In this document: positions 38,113-50,040 of the stretch, one piece after another
Numbering within the stretch: the stretch's first letter is position 1
How the letters are laid out: every line of letters begins with the position of its first letter
Source: Chamaea fasciata
Lineage: Eukaryota; Chordata; Aves; Passeriformes; Sylviidae
DNA: 64,000 nucleotides
Assembly: GCA_029207755.1 (NCBI GenBank)
Contig: JARCOQ010000003.1
Location: 48,094,971 to 48,158,970, forward strand
Reading direction: 5' to 3'
The notes under the pieces: generated by a model
The model's input: the letters and a program-made list of their open reading frames with translations, nothing else
Told to the model about the DNA's origin: nothing
The model's database searches: none
Position numbers and translations under genes: made by a program

Positions 38113-41100
38113 GATGCAGATGATTTTCCTTACTCTATTATGTTTTAACTATATATGCAGATCACCAGCCTCAGAATCATACCATCTGAAACCAATGGCA
38201 TTTTCAAGAAAATAGGATATTCGTAAAGGATGGAGACTATTACTATTCTGAAAAATCTAAGTTAGATTGAATCAGAGAGACAAAAGAACAAGGTAAAAAT
38301 TAAAACTTGAGCTCAAGCCTATTTATATTTGAGATAAGATTGCAAGTATTAGGATAGGTACCCAAGATCTATAGGTCAGGTTAAAATATGAGCCCTACTG
38401 GCCATAGAAGTAAGGTAGATTAATTTCTGGACTACTGCTAAACTGTTTTTTTTTTAAGATTTCACCATATTTGGTTCAGTGTGCACTTCTGATTTTCTCT
38501 CTCTGCTCTTACTAACAACAAAGATTCAGAAATCTTACAGCTTTCCTGTTATTTTAGGTAGATCATATCTTGGCAAAGGAAAAGTAAAGGTTTTTGTTTG
38601 TTTGTTTACTTGTGGACATTAATTAGGACAGCATCTCACAATCTGTCAGTAATAAATAACAGAATTTGTTCCTCCTGTTTAAAACTGCAGCTCATCACAT
38701 TAACTCTTTCAAAGTGCATTTTTATCAGTGTTAGTTGATCTTCAAAACCTCTGGAAAGAGGACCACCCCAAAAAGTTTAAGCCTAATTCCAGTACAAGCT
38801 GCTATCATCTTCAAGAGGACATTACCTTTGTCAACTTTTGGAAATGAAGGTGTGTGAAATATAGGTCAATTATTATCTGGCTTTAACAACAAAGCTACAC
38901 TTCTGTTTTGCTCTGAATGAAAAAGAGAGTTGCTAAACTCTTGAAATCCTGATAGTTTCAAGGGGAATACTTTCTTTTATGAAACTTAATATTTATGAAT
39001 ATGTTTTATAATGCAGTCCCAGCTTTTAGAAACAGCACCACATTAGGGCAAATGCATTTTTTTGCAGAATCAAACAGCTGGAGATAAAAGAGATGTCATT
39101 TTAATGCCAGGGCTATAGACATCCTAATGACACCAAACAACTCACAGACTGTAGAGAAAGATGACTTACCTTTTTCTAAATATAAAGTCTAATAACTAGT
39201 ATGTTCAAAAGTGAATAACAAATAGTACCTTCCCCTACAAGCACTCATCAGCATCCTGTATTTGTATACTCAGAAAACAAATCCCCTATATTTATACAGG
39301 CAGTGTTACATTGCCCCTGTGTACACTCACCCACCTTGCACACGTGAGCTGGGTTACTGTAAGTCAAGAAAACAAATCCAGCCATAATTTCCCAGTGAAT
39401 GTCAAGCCAGATATGTGTCCACAGCTGTGAAAATCTGCCTTTATAAGGCAGATATAAGAAGCACCTGCATGTACATCCTTTCCCAACTAATCCTCAAACA
39501 GGGGCTCAGCCAACAAAGCAGCAGTTTGCCATGAGTGACACTGCTTTGCCATCTGTACTTGCTCAGGGCTTGAAAATTCCCCTTCACATCTGCCTCCAAA
39601 TGGGGGCTGCTTGGGACAAATCCTATCAGAAATCTCTCCTGATCTTATTCACAGTAACTGCGGACATATCTTCCTTTAGTGTGTTTGGAAATAACATTTC
39701 CCAGTTAATTTTTGAGTCAATTGCAGCACATGTTCAGTAACAGATAAAACACTGCATCTCCAAAGCTGTCTTGTCTGTGCCTCGCAGTCCCAGCATAGCT
39801 CCACAGTTCAGCTATGATTCACCAGGAGCCACAGCTTGATGAAAAGACTGGACTAAATTTCAGTGAAGCTTCACCAAGTCTGCTGCAATATGTTTCTGGG
39901 AAGAACTGCAGTTTATGACTGAGAAGGATTGCTGATAATAGCTGAGTTTTGATGCAAGTTTTTGAGTTTTCATACTGGACTCTAAAAACACAGTTTAGAC
40001 TAAAACCTCAGGGCTTCTTGAAAGCTGAGATAACAATATTTCTACTGAGCTGCTGTTTGTTGTAGCACATGAAAGAGACCTAATATTGGCAGGTTGCCTT
40101 TTGAGGTGCTACGGACCAGAATGAGCCAAGTGCCCCTTTCACCACATAATGGAAAAAACCCACATTTCCCATGTATCTCCAACAAAATGTTTCTGCCTTA
40201 CTTGACTGCTATTCAGCACAAACACTGATGACAAGTTAAAAAAAGGCCTCAAAAAGTATGAGCCACAAGAACATTAGGAGAAGTAATATTAACTAAATAT
40301 ATCAAACAGAGGAAAGTCAAGATGTTTGAGATTTTGAATACTGCAATATTATGATTTGAAACTAACAGTGAAGTAGCTCTGTCTGATCAAGGAAAACTTC
40401 CCTCTGGACAAGCTGGACTGTCAGTATGCATCCTGTTCCCCCCTCCTGCTGTGTACTTATCTGTGCATAATTGTTGCGACACAAATCTTGTATTTACACC
40501 TAAAGTATTACTTCCTGTGGATTATTTTACTTTCACAGTCACAAAGACAAGATCTCATGAGTCAATGTTTAGATGAGGTTTCTTAGCTTGTTAAGCAGTA
40601 ATGTATTAAACACTTGCAGAAGAGAAGCAAAAGAATGTTTCTCTATCACATCAGAGTTCAGTTTGGCCTAGAAATTTCAAGTCTACTGAATATTTTTCCC
40701 CCAAATTCAGAAAGCCCTTAGAAATATTATACCACTGATCACTCCTTTTCATATTTGTTCTTGTGCACATATTCCATGTAGGAATGCAATCTTCTGCCTC
40801 TTCCATTAAATTTTTCATTCCAGTGTTCTCCAGTGAGAGCGTTATAACTGTCCAGTCTGCTCAGTCAAGCAGCATAAGCTCTCATAACTGCTGACAAAAA
40901 GGTCACTTTGCCAGCAATTTTTTATTTGGCATCTATTCTAAATCTTGTTTTTTTAACTCAACACTAAAATAAGTCATTTTGTGTTCTGCAGGCCCAAAGG
41001 TAGCCATACTGCTTTGGGAGGAATTGGAATAAGTTATTTTGAAGATGATGACTGAGAATCTTTGTATGCACTGAAAACATTGAACTGTTGCTATTCAGAT

Positions 41101-42100
41101 GTCTGCCCATGGAAGAACGTACATGCTTTCCTTTTCCTCTCATGTTCTAGATCCAGGTTAAAATAAAAATTAAATGGAAGGGGAAACTCTTATTAAGTAA
41201 AATCCAAGCTCTCCATGGGGAACCAGATTTTATTCAGAACTGTAGTCTTACAAACCAGTCTCACAGTATTTGAGAAGTAAGGTGCTACCCCCTTCACCAC
41301 TTTGGCCCACTTCTGGACTGTGTGCTACTGTTTGGGTATTTTTTCCATTCTGTTTTTAATTCACTTTTTGTAATAAAGTCAGTCTTCACTGCCCACTCTG
41401 AATTACATTTTAGTACAGCAATTAGGCTCTTAAACAATTGCAACATGATCCCCTCAGGCAAGGGACACAGCAGAACAGAGCAATCTGTGCTTATTGTCTT
41501 GTATATCATGCTACTATGACACCGAAGCTTTTTGCTTCTGCAAAGGAGAGGTTTGCAGGAGGAGCCTAGAGGTCGCCTGGTTGTGCTTGCAAGATCACAA
41601 AAAAGAATTCACACTGCTGATGCTTTTTTTGGTTAGAAAGGAACCCAGTCTTGCCCACTCAGGAGGATGCCAGAGAGATTGTTTTCTCCCCACATCCTTC
41701 TACCCCAAGACACTGGTAAAAAAATTCCCTGACTTCTATTTGTAGCAAGAAATTTACATTGATAATTTAAAATAGATCACAGGTAGCCTTAAAGCCCAAT
41801 TTATGTATCAGATTATTCAATCTGAAGGTTTTACAGCTTCTCAAGGTACCCTGCCATATTCATATAAGGCTTTTTCACTCAGAAACACTGCAGACCTGTA
41901 CTAGTGGGACTTCAGAGCACCGGAAAAGATGCAGTCCCTGCTGGTTATAGTCTGGAACAGATTTCAGCTTTTGTTTTTGCAATTGTGAAAAGAAAATGAA
42001 CTGCAGACTTATTTCTACAGGCCCAGATGCACCTACTCTCTGTCATTTAGACTGGCACAAAGATGGAGTGGCACATCCCCAAACAGACACTATCCATCGT

Positions 42101-42639
42101 TGTAGGAGTTTGAAAGCAAAACAAATGAGAGGCTCCAAGTCAGAGATACAATTTAATAGGAAGAAAGGAATGAAAGTAAAATAAAATAGATGCAATAATA
42201 CAAAAGACCACTGACAGAGTCAGAATACAACCTGAGCAGGGTGATGGAAGCAGTCCAGATGAGGTGGTCTTCCTGAAGCAGTGATCCTGTAGAAAGGTCT
42301 GGTAGCTCAGGTCCTCTGGGAATCCAGTGGGTCAGGGCCCCCTTTACTGCCCCAAACCCTAGATTATATCCAGGTGAGAATGCTTGGTTCCTCCCCTGGG
42401 CGGAGCATCTCACAATGGGATGATGGGTCATGCAGGGGGTCCTTGATGGCCCATTAAACAGAGACAGCTCCTGGAGGGAGTTATCTATGAGCCATGGGCA
42501 AGGCATTTGATGGGCCATTAACAGAAGATAATGGCCCAGAGGGAGGGGGTCTGGGAAAACACTGCCCCACCTGGATTCAACAGTCCATGAAGATGGTGAT
42601 AGAATACTTTGTGCACGTCCTATACTACAACTCAGAACA
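42101..42639 (-). mobile_element. Solo LTR of an avian endogenous retrovirus, minus strand
   Basis: Read on the minus strand, the block follows an LTR that I recognise as widespread in bird genomes. It begins TGTTCTGAGTTGTAGTATAGG, continues through GGTGGGGCAGTG, GGGCCATCAAGGACC and GATGCTCCGCCCAGGGG to TGGATATAATCTAGG and GTTGTATTCTGACTCTG, has an ATTAAA polyadenylation signal (plus-strand 42152-42157), and ends ACTCCTACA. The plus-strand ends are therefore TGTAGGAG (42101) and GAACA (42639). The flanks ATCGT (42096-42100) and ATCAT (42640-42644) form a 5-bp target-site duplication with one mismatch. It is 539 bp with no retroviral interior on either side. The longest open frame of the window, about 164 codons on the minus strand at 42153-42647, lies almost wholly within it and is not a gene. 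Confidence 0.85.
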
Positions 42640-44676
42640 ATCATCAAATGTTTTCTTCTTTAAAACAAATTGACTTTTTTCTTTTTTATCACCTTTCTAT
42701 TTTTAAGGCTGGGATAGGTCAGCACATTGGCTTTTGCAGCCTACCAATGTTTGCCACAGATATGCCTTTAAAATTGGTTAGAGCAGCAGTTGATGCCAGA
42801 TTTCGGGTTCAGTGCCTTCACTCACCTTGGAGCTGAAAAAGAGAACCTCCTCCACCTGTAAGGGCTTTCACTGAATTCACTTTCCTCTGGGATTCTTCCC
42901 CAGGACATGCTACTGAAAACCACCAACTGGGAGTCCTCCCTTCAGCTGACCCAGTGCCTAGAGGGGGGAGTTGCTTTCCTGAGCCCTTACAGAGCCCATC
43001 CACCCTGCCACAGAAGGACATTCAGGGTGAAGGCATTTCAACTATGGTCCCAAAATACTGAGAACTACTTCAAATTTGCCTTAAAAAAAAGCAAGAATGG
43101 GACACTTTGTGTACACACATGAAATACCCTCCAGCCAGGTACAAGTAAAATACTTGAAAAAGTGATGTGCTTGAGATGAAGGCACAGGACAATTCACATC
43201 CCAGAGTTTTGGAGAAAGCAATGGGCAGTACGCCACATTTACATGGGAAAGTAAATGAGAGAGTCAGCAGTGTTATCTGACTGGAGAACAGAGAACACAG
43301 TTCCTTTAATCTAGTATAGGTACCATAAAATCTGTTGGCAGCAATTTTATTGTGCTTTCACGGAAACTGAAGTGAATTTTAAAGGAAAGAATTGTTACAA
43401 ATATGGAAGAAATTAGGCAATAGCAAACAGGACAGGACACAACGTGAATTTTCCAGTGTTAGATCAGATTAGACTGATTTTCTTCTCTGCTGAGATAATT
43501 AGTATTCACACAGGGAATGATATGGTTGATCTAACATCAGAAAATATTTCAATTACTACCACATAGGTAACTATTAAACTGGAGAAGATAGGGAATACCT
43601 GTGAGAATCATAAACTGCAGGAAATGAGCTAAAGAGTGTGGCTTGGAAAAGGGTATGAAGCTGGGAGAAAAAAGGGTGTGCAGCTTGTTAGCAGTTGGTC
43701 TTTTGGTCTCATCTTACATAATGTTCTTGTTAGTGCTTGGAGCATGCTGGTGAAGTTAGCAAAACTATGGAGTTGGGAAGCATTTCAGAGATGTGATAGG
43801 GTTAGACACTTGTATTGGCAGAAATGGATGACCTTGCAGTCTGGAGTAATAGAAATTACACAAGTGAATGTCATTCCACAGAGAAAGCTTGTTTGTTTCA
43901 GGATGAACAGCTAAATCTTCTGCTATAAGGCACAGATATCAACTAGAAATGATGGGAGAGGAGAAAGATCTGATTATTTCCAAGTGTGGAATAGTCGCTT
44001 CTCACTGTGATGATCAGGAAAAGCATTTCTGTAATGCTGCCACAGTCAGCCATCTTTTCAGAAGGGCAGAATTTTCCCTATCAGGCCTTTTCCACACACT
44101 CAGAGAAGAAGAACATTAGGAGGCTGGCATTTATAACACTGTGACAGGGCGCTGTGGTGAATGGAGCACTCATCCTTTGCAAAGCCATCCTCTCAGGTTC
44201 CCAAAAATGCCAGTGGACATAATACCCCAGTGCCACTACTATACCAGTGACATTCAGCTTTTAGAGTTCACAGTGACCATGTCAGAGATCATTTAAAATG
44301 AAAGGAATCAGATTCTCGGGAACAAGATGTCAGTGAGAAAGAAGTGCCAGTATGTCATTCTGTGTTTGGTCAGCTCAATGTGAGCCTTCAATGAAATTAT
44401 ATCCAAACATTTTATGCATCTGGACAGTATGCTTACCTTGGAACTAATTCTTCTTGGGCTCCTGAGGTTTTTTTCATTTGTCCAGCTTAAATTTAGCTTA
44501 AATAAAATCACAGAATGTCAAAGAAAGTCAAACTGCAGGACAAGTCTTCATAAATTATTAAGGATTGGGGATGTCACAGCAGAAATTCTGTCATTGTGCC
44601 TTATAAAGCTGTCACATTAAACTTTATGAAGGGCCAGTCTGAAACTGGGCAACACATTTATTCTGAAATGAACTTA

Positions 44677-44766
44677 CAAAAAAACAAAAAACCAACCAAC
44701 CAACCAACAACAACAACAAAAATCAACCAAAAAACCCCACAACACAAAACCCACAAAAAACCAAAC
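44677..44766. repeat. A/C-rich low-complexity block (CCAA/CAA type)
   Basis: Ninety bases of almost only A and C: AAAAC units, then four CCAA units, then CAACAACAA, then mixed ACC and ACAC units. The composition and internal order resemble the blocks at 24767-24838 and 58487-58588. Open frames across it, rich in Thr, Asn and Gln, are artefacts. Confidence 0.9.
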
Positions 44767-47685
44767 TTGTTTCCAAGGCATATAGAAGGTACATCTCAGC
44801 CTTGGTCTTCTAGAGCACAATCACATAGTAATTCAAGTAATAATCCAAGTAAATCTAAAATACACCCCTGAAATGTAAGAGAACATTTTCCTTTATTTCA
44901 GAGCAGAAGAGGATCCATCCTTCAGAAATAAGAAGCTTCCTAAACACATTTTTGTCTCAAGAGAGGATGTGGGGGAAAAAAAGCAGATGCTCAAGAGGGA
45001 TGATCACATTGCATAATACATAATTAAAAGGGTCCTCAAAGTGAAAGGTATAGAGTAAAAAACCTTCAGAATCCAACCAGAGACAGTATTGCCACTAGAA
45101 AAAGATGAAAAAATGGATAAAATTGACTAAAATATCTTTTAAAGATTAGTGAGGAAAAGCTCTTGTTTTCCTAACTGAAGAAAAAACCTAAATTATTAAT
45201 GAAGGCGAGTACTGACTGATGTTGAAATTGAAAGTAGACCTGCAGACTCAGACATCTGGCCCTGAGCATGGCTCTACTCCAAGTCTGGGAGAAGACAAGA
45301 AGAGAGAAGCTTTGGCAAACAGGCAAATACACCGTTCATTGGAAAGATTTCCACCACAGAGGAGGAGCAAAAGTTCTTCCATTCTGTCTACCCCAGGGAC
45401 ACACTATGACAAATATCCCATGAATTACTTTATGTTTCAAAACACATCTGCTAAGGGACAGAATCTGGTGAACTGATCAATCAACAAAAAGATCAATCTG
45501 GTTTGTAAGAAGCACTCTTAAAAATAAAATGAAAGAGACAGCTGGAGGTACCACAGTTGTTTAATTACAAATCTGTTTATCTGCTAGACACACTTTTCTG
45601 AGATGCATATTCAAAGTTTGCAACTTTAGCAGATCTAAGCAGATCCCAGGCTGTTCAGGCATGACTGGAGCTGAGCTCTGCTTCATCTGGTGCACAGTAG
45701 CTCTGTCCACAGTGGGACATCACATCTCTGGGTATCAGATCAGGACAGCTCTCCAGACAAAAGACTGCTGGAGTGGCAAAGCAGCCTACCATTCACTGCC
45801 TGCATTGTCATTGCAATGGTTAGAAGGGTTGACATACCCTCCATTGCCAAGGACAGGTACAGGGCTTTTGCAACAGGCTGTTGCTGCACTCTGTAGCAAC
45901 AGTAAACTCCCCTTCCCACATCCTTTCCTCATTCAGCCTTGGATGAAGAAGTAGGACTCGATTTCCCAGGACATCTCACAGCCACCTTCCATCCCAGCCC
46001 CGCTCCTCTTTAAGTCCCTGCCTCCCCATTCTCATCCTAGAGCAGCAGCAGAGTAATCCCTGTTTCATATACTTGTGAAAGCAAAGTTCAAGTTTACCTG
46101 CTCTATCTAAAAGTCCAAACTAATACTGAACTCTGGAGAGCCTACAGGGTTTGGTATTGAGAACTAGTGTTGGTAATGACCTTTTGTATTTCAAAGGGAA
46201 GGACATGACTTTTGAACATACTCAGCAACAGAGAGAGATTGAGTCTAAATCAAAGGCTGCAGGATATGTCCTGGTCAGGTGTAATTATCCCAGGTATTCC
46301 TGGGAATGCACTGTGGGTCAGAAAACATTTCAGAGCTTCAACCATGGCTACTCTCTGTTGGGCTACAGGGCAGGAAGGGCAAGTTTCCCTAGGTGCCCTG
46401 TAGGGTGGAAAAAACTCCAGTATTTCTAGCTATTAAAAATAGGATGAGAACCTGACTTACAGTAAAATACCAAGAACATAAAGCATTCTTTGAAGGACTG
46501 GAAAAGTTGGGGCAATTGACAAGACTTCAGCTTCCAGTGAGGAAGTTTCTCCTCTTTGAGCTAGGTGGCAGTGCCTAGTGCCAGAAGCAGAGACTCTTCT
46601 GGAGCCCAGTTACAGCTGCTGAGGCTTCCCAGGGAGAGAGAACCAGCATGGGGAATAGTAAAAAATTGTAAAAAGTTGAAGTCTTACAGGAATTAAGTTA
46701 TTTAGCAGTGGTCCTGTGATAGATTATGTATATCTAGGCTCTGAACCATTGCTGATTTGAGCACGACTGTATTACTGTTTTGAATGCAATGGGGCAATTT
46801 AAATAAAGAAAGAAAAGACAGTCCATCTCTAAGGTCACATGCCCAAGTTGTGGTACTCCTTCTGCTTCTTGGTTATTCACTTACATGGTACATATCATAA
46901 CTTGCAAGCTTGGGGAAAAATGACATCTGGAAGACTTGAGGTTTATAAAAATAGTGAAAAAAATATTGCAAGTTATCAATAGTCCTGCAACTATGAGAGA
47001 GTTGCTGGTCATTACACGTAGTCATCAGGAGAAAAATTCAGTGAAAAAAATGCTTTAAGGGTAAAACATAAGACTTGAGCACCAACAAAAATAAGGGATA
47101 AAATAGAATTTCTGCCTCTAGCCTTCTTCAAGGTAAACTTGCTGAATAGATACATTTGTCATGCACACTTTACTAAGTTGTCATTAAACTGAGCAACTAA
47201 TGTCAAGGTTGGGTCCTGGAACCAACAGTTTCAGCTTCATGGCCTGGCACATGGTTGTGCAAGGCTGTAGAGGTTGTACAGATTACCAGTTGTAAAGGAT
47301 AATGCAGAATAAAAACTGAAATGGGCCAGCTCAGAGACTTCTAACCAGAAAGATGCTAAAAACCATAATTAAAGGCAAGTTAAATCAGTGCTTGAATCTC
47401 AGGGAGCACACTGAAAAAAACCAGCAAAAAACAATCATACTGTAAAGCCCTAGTCCTCACTTGGTGAATTTATTTAAAAGAGTCCTAAGGTACTACTTTT
47501 CCCTGAGGTGATGCAAAGGAAAATTGACAAAAGTTCCCCAGAGGTCAAACCCCAAACTTTGCTGGCAAAATAGAAGATCAGGAACTTGGCAAAATTTAAA
47601 GCAAACATTCAATCAAAATATAGCATTTAACAAAGCATTGACTTGGCGAACTCTAACCCACCCAAATTTAAATTACCCAGATTTC

Positions 47686-47750
47686 AAGGGGAGAAAATTA
47701 GGAGAAGAAAAAGACACAAAGAGAGAAAAAAAGAGAGAGAGTGAAGAAAG
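47686..47750 (+). repeat. Purine-rich tract
   Basis: Roughly 65 bases of nearly pure A and G on the plus strand, including GAGAGAGAG, with a few C and T interruptions. Such tracts can adopt triplex structure. No function is claimed. Confidence 0.75.
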
Positions 47751-47872
47751 ATACAGCTATTGCCTTAGATCCAGCTTCCTGTCAGCTGCCACAAAATCCA
47801 AAGACGAAAGGCACGTCTGACCACATGTCTCAGGGCAATGGATTTTATCTGCTCTGGCCACCTGTGGCCAAA

Positions 47873-47895
47873 CCCCCCCCCCCCCCCCCCCCCCC
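47873..47895. repeat. poly-C run of 23
   Basis: Twenty-three uninterrupted C. The Pro-rich and Gly-rich open frames crossing it are artefacts. The length is likely to be uncertain in the assembly. Confidence 0.95.
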
Positions 47896-50021
47896 AGGTG
47901 GGGCTCCCAGTCATCTGGCCACTCTGAAGCTAGACTGAGGTCCCAGAGTGGGCTGTGGGACACTGCTGTCCCTGTGCCAGTGACTGACAGCCATTCTGGG
48001 CTGGACTAGAGGCTCCAGTGGGGTGGGGAGGGAGCAGTGCACCTTCACAGAACTTGCTCTGGCCCACTCTCCCTCACATGCACTTCAGTTGTTTTGAGAT
48101 AATAATAATTTTCTCCAGTCTCTCACAGATACTGAAAGAGCTCCTCTACACCTAGAATTTAAAAAAGTTGTACTGATTTCATATACAGACATATAAATTA
48201 TCATCACCACACATGCAGAACAAAACACCACAGTCAACATGAGTAAGCACTAATTTTAGGAAGCCAGGCTTCTCAGAAACATCTGAAAATCACAGATCGA
48301 CATCTACTTTCCAGTCTACATGCATCATGACTGAGAATTCTGATCTCTGCCTCTCATTTGGAGCTCAAGTAGTTTTCCTCTCAGCAGCACTTATCAAATT
48401 CAGACTTTTCTTCTAATCCCATTGTTGAAAGTTTCACAAAAATCATGGTATCACTGCCATTTATGATCACGTCTGGTTTGAACTGAGCTTTTGATTTTCC
48501 CTGTAGCTTAGCAGCAGAGCTCAAGCAGCAGAACAAGGACTGCAACGTTGATACATGTGAATGGATGTTTTTAGGAAAGGATAAGAATACTTTACAATTC
48601 AATAGCATACTCACCTGGATCTGGGGCTTTGATTATACTGAGATGCCAAGTGATGCAAAACACAATTTACTTCTGTTCTTTCCCCTCAGAGACCTATACT
48701 GTATGAGTGAGATTGTAACTACAGGGTTGGCATGTAAATAACTTATTTGAAGGGTATCATTAGCAACTTGCAGTGCTCTCAGTTGCCTGCCTCATCTTAT
48801 CCACCTCAGTATTTGTTAAGAATTGTATATTGGTCTCATTTTAGAATATTCCTTTGTGTAGTTGTCCATAGGAATCAAATTTGCAATGCATAGTAGCCAG
48901 GTTCTTTAGCATTAACATACATTAGTTCAAACTTCTTTTCTAAATGGAGTGTGAAAACAGTAATTTTTTCTCCTCCACACTCTTGGAGGGGGTGGGAGGG
49001 CTAGACAACTCCTCAGTTTAACTGGAAGTAATCTATGCTTTATGGAAGTTCTAAGGCACAAGGAAGGCTATATACAATGCACAGCTACTAAAAGGACTTT
49101 TCTTGCAGGAGTCCTCAGCATTGATATTGCTGTTGTATCACAGTAGTAATATCCAACCTATTTTTGGGTTAGTTCAAACATAAACCAGTTATTTTTAAAA
49201 AAAGGATTCCACCCCCTTCTTTTACTCTTCTTGAATAGATGCAGAGTCCTATATTCAAATTTTGGTTGCCAATTCATCGATAAGTCCTTTGATAGGACCT
49301 GAATATATTACATGAAAAATGAATAGTAACTCTTTCAATTGTTGAATTGCAATTCTTCTGTCCTGCCTTTACTTTTTTTTTTCTTTTCCAAATTTAAACA
49401 GAAACCATAAGATACAAGACGAAAATCAGTGTAGAAGGGTAGAAAGGCCTTGCATATTTGTAGAGTGTTCTTTTCTGGGTGTATCACTACAGTGAGAACT
49501 GTAACAAAAATATCCCCATAAAACCTAAAAAAAGATTTTATAAAAAAAGTGTAGGCCTACAGCATGTTAGCACCCAGCTCTCTCAAGGCAGTGCACTATG
49601 CAGAATCAGAAAATATCATGAAAATCTCTATACCCTGGATATACTGCTGCTCTGATGCTACACCAGCCATTTAGGCTTCCATTACTGACAGAGCTATCCA
49701 GCTCTTACGTGGAGAGTTTACAACCAGCATACCTTAGTAGTAGTAAATGGCAGGAGAGATGGCAAAAGGATTTAGCCAAGCACAGTTGAAATTCTGCTGA
49801 GAATCTCACCCCACCAGGAAGTGTAGCAGCCTGGGATGTCTCTTAGGAGCATCTAGGAGTACTGCAAAAGTTTCTCTCCGCTGAAGGAAGTCAAACTTGT
49901 GTACGGGCATTTATGTAGTCCTTAGAATACTTGCAATACATCTACATAGAGCTGTAACTTTATTACATACTAAGAATTATTTGAGTGTATGACAGATTTC
50001 TTAAGTGGTCTTGGTGCATTC

Positions 50022-50040
50022 TTTCTTTCTTAGAAAGAAA
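50022..50040. repeat. Short inverted repeat
   Basis: TTTCTTTCT and its reverse complement AGAAAGAAA are separated by a single T. Low-complexity hairpin with no known role. Confidence 0.6.

Larger units (their letters stand above)
33864..42100. other. AT-rich non-coding stretch, no gene recognised
   Basis: The stretch contains two long T-runs (35191-35225 and 38073-38111), a short (ATGGC)n patch near 34815-34830 and a cluster of imperfect short repeats of TTCAAGCAT/TTCAAGA type at 35598-35660. No recognisable protein, tRNA or transposon is present. Confidence 0.7.

Noticed and set aside
39165..39190. AAAAG/GTAAGT donor-like site, minus strand
   Set aside because: The sequence before it contains stop codons in the relevant frames close to the site and no acceptor.
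42153..42647. 164-codon minus-strand open frame, the longest in the window
   Set aside because: It lies almost completely inside an LTR and its translation has no domain. The DNA follows the repeat consensus.
44500..44525. AAATCACAGAATGTCAAA resembling the CR1 terminal octamer
   Set aside because: The next 100 bases do not follow any CR1 tail.
48381..48640. Strong CAG/GTGAGT donor-like site at about 48612, minus strand
   Set aside because: The only acceptor in phase would leave a 23-bp exon, and upstream frames close quickly. Not enough to list as an exon lead.
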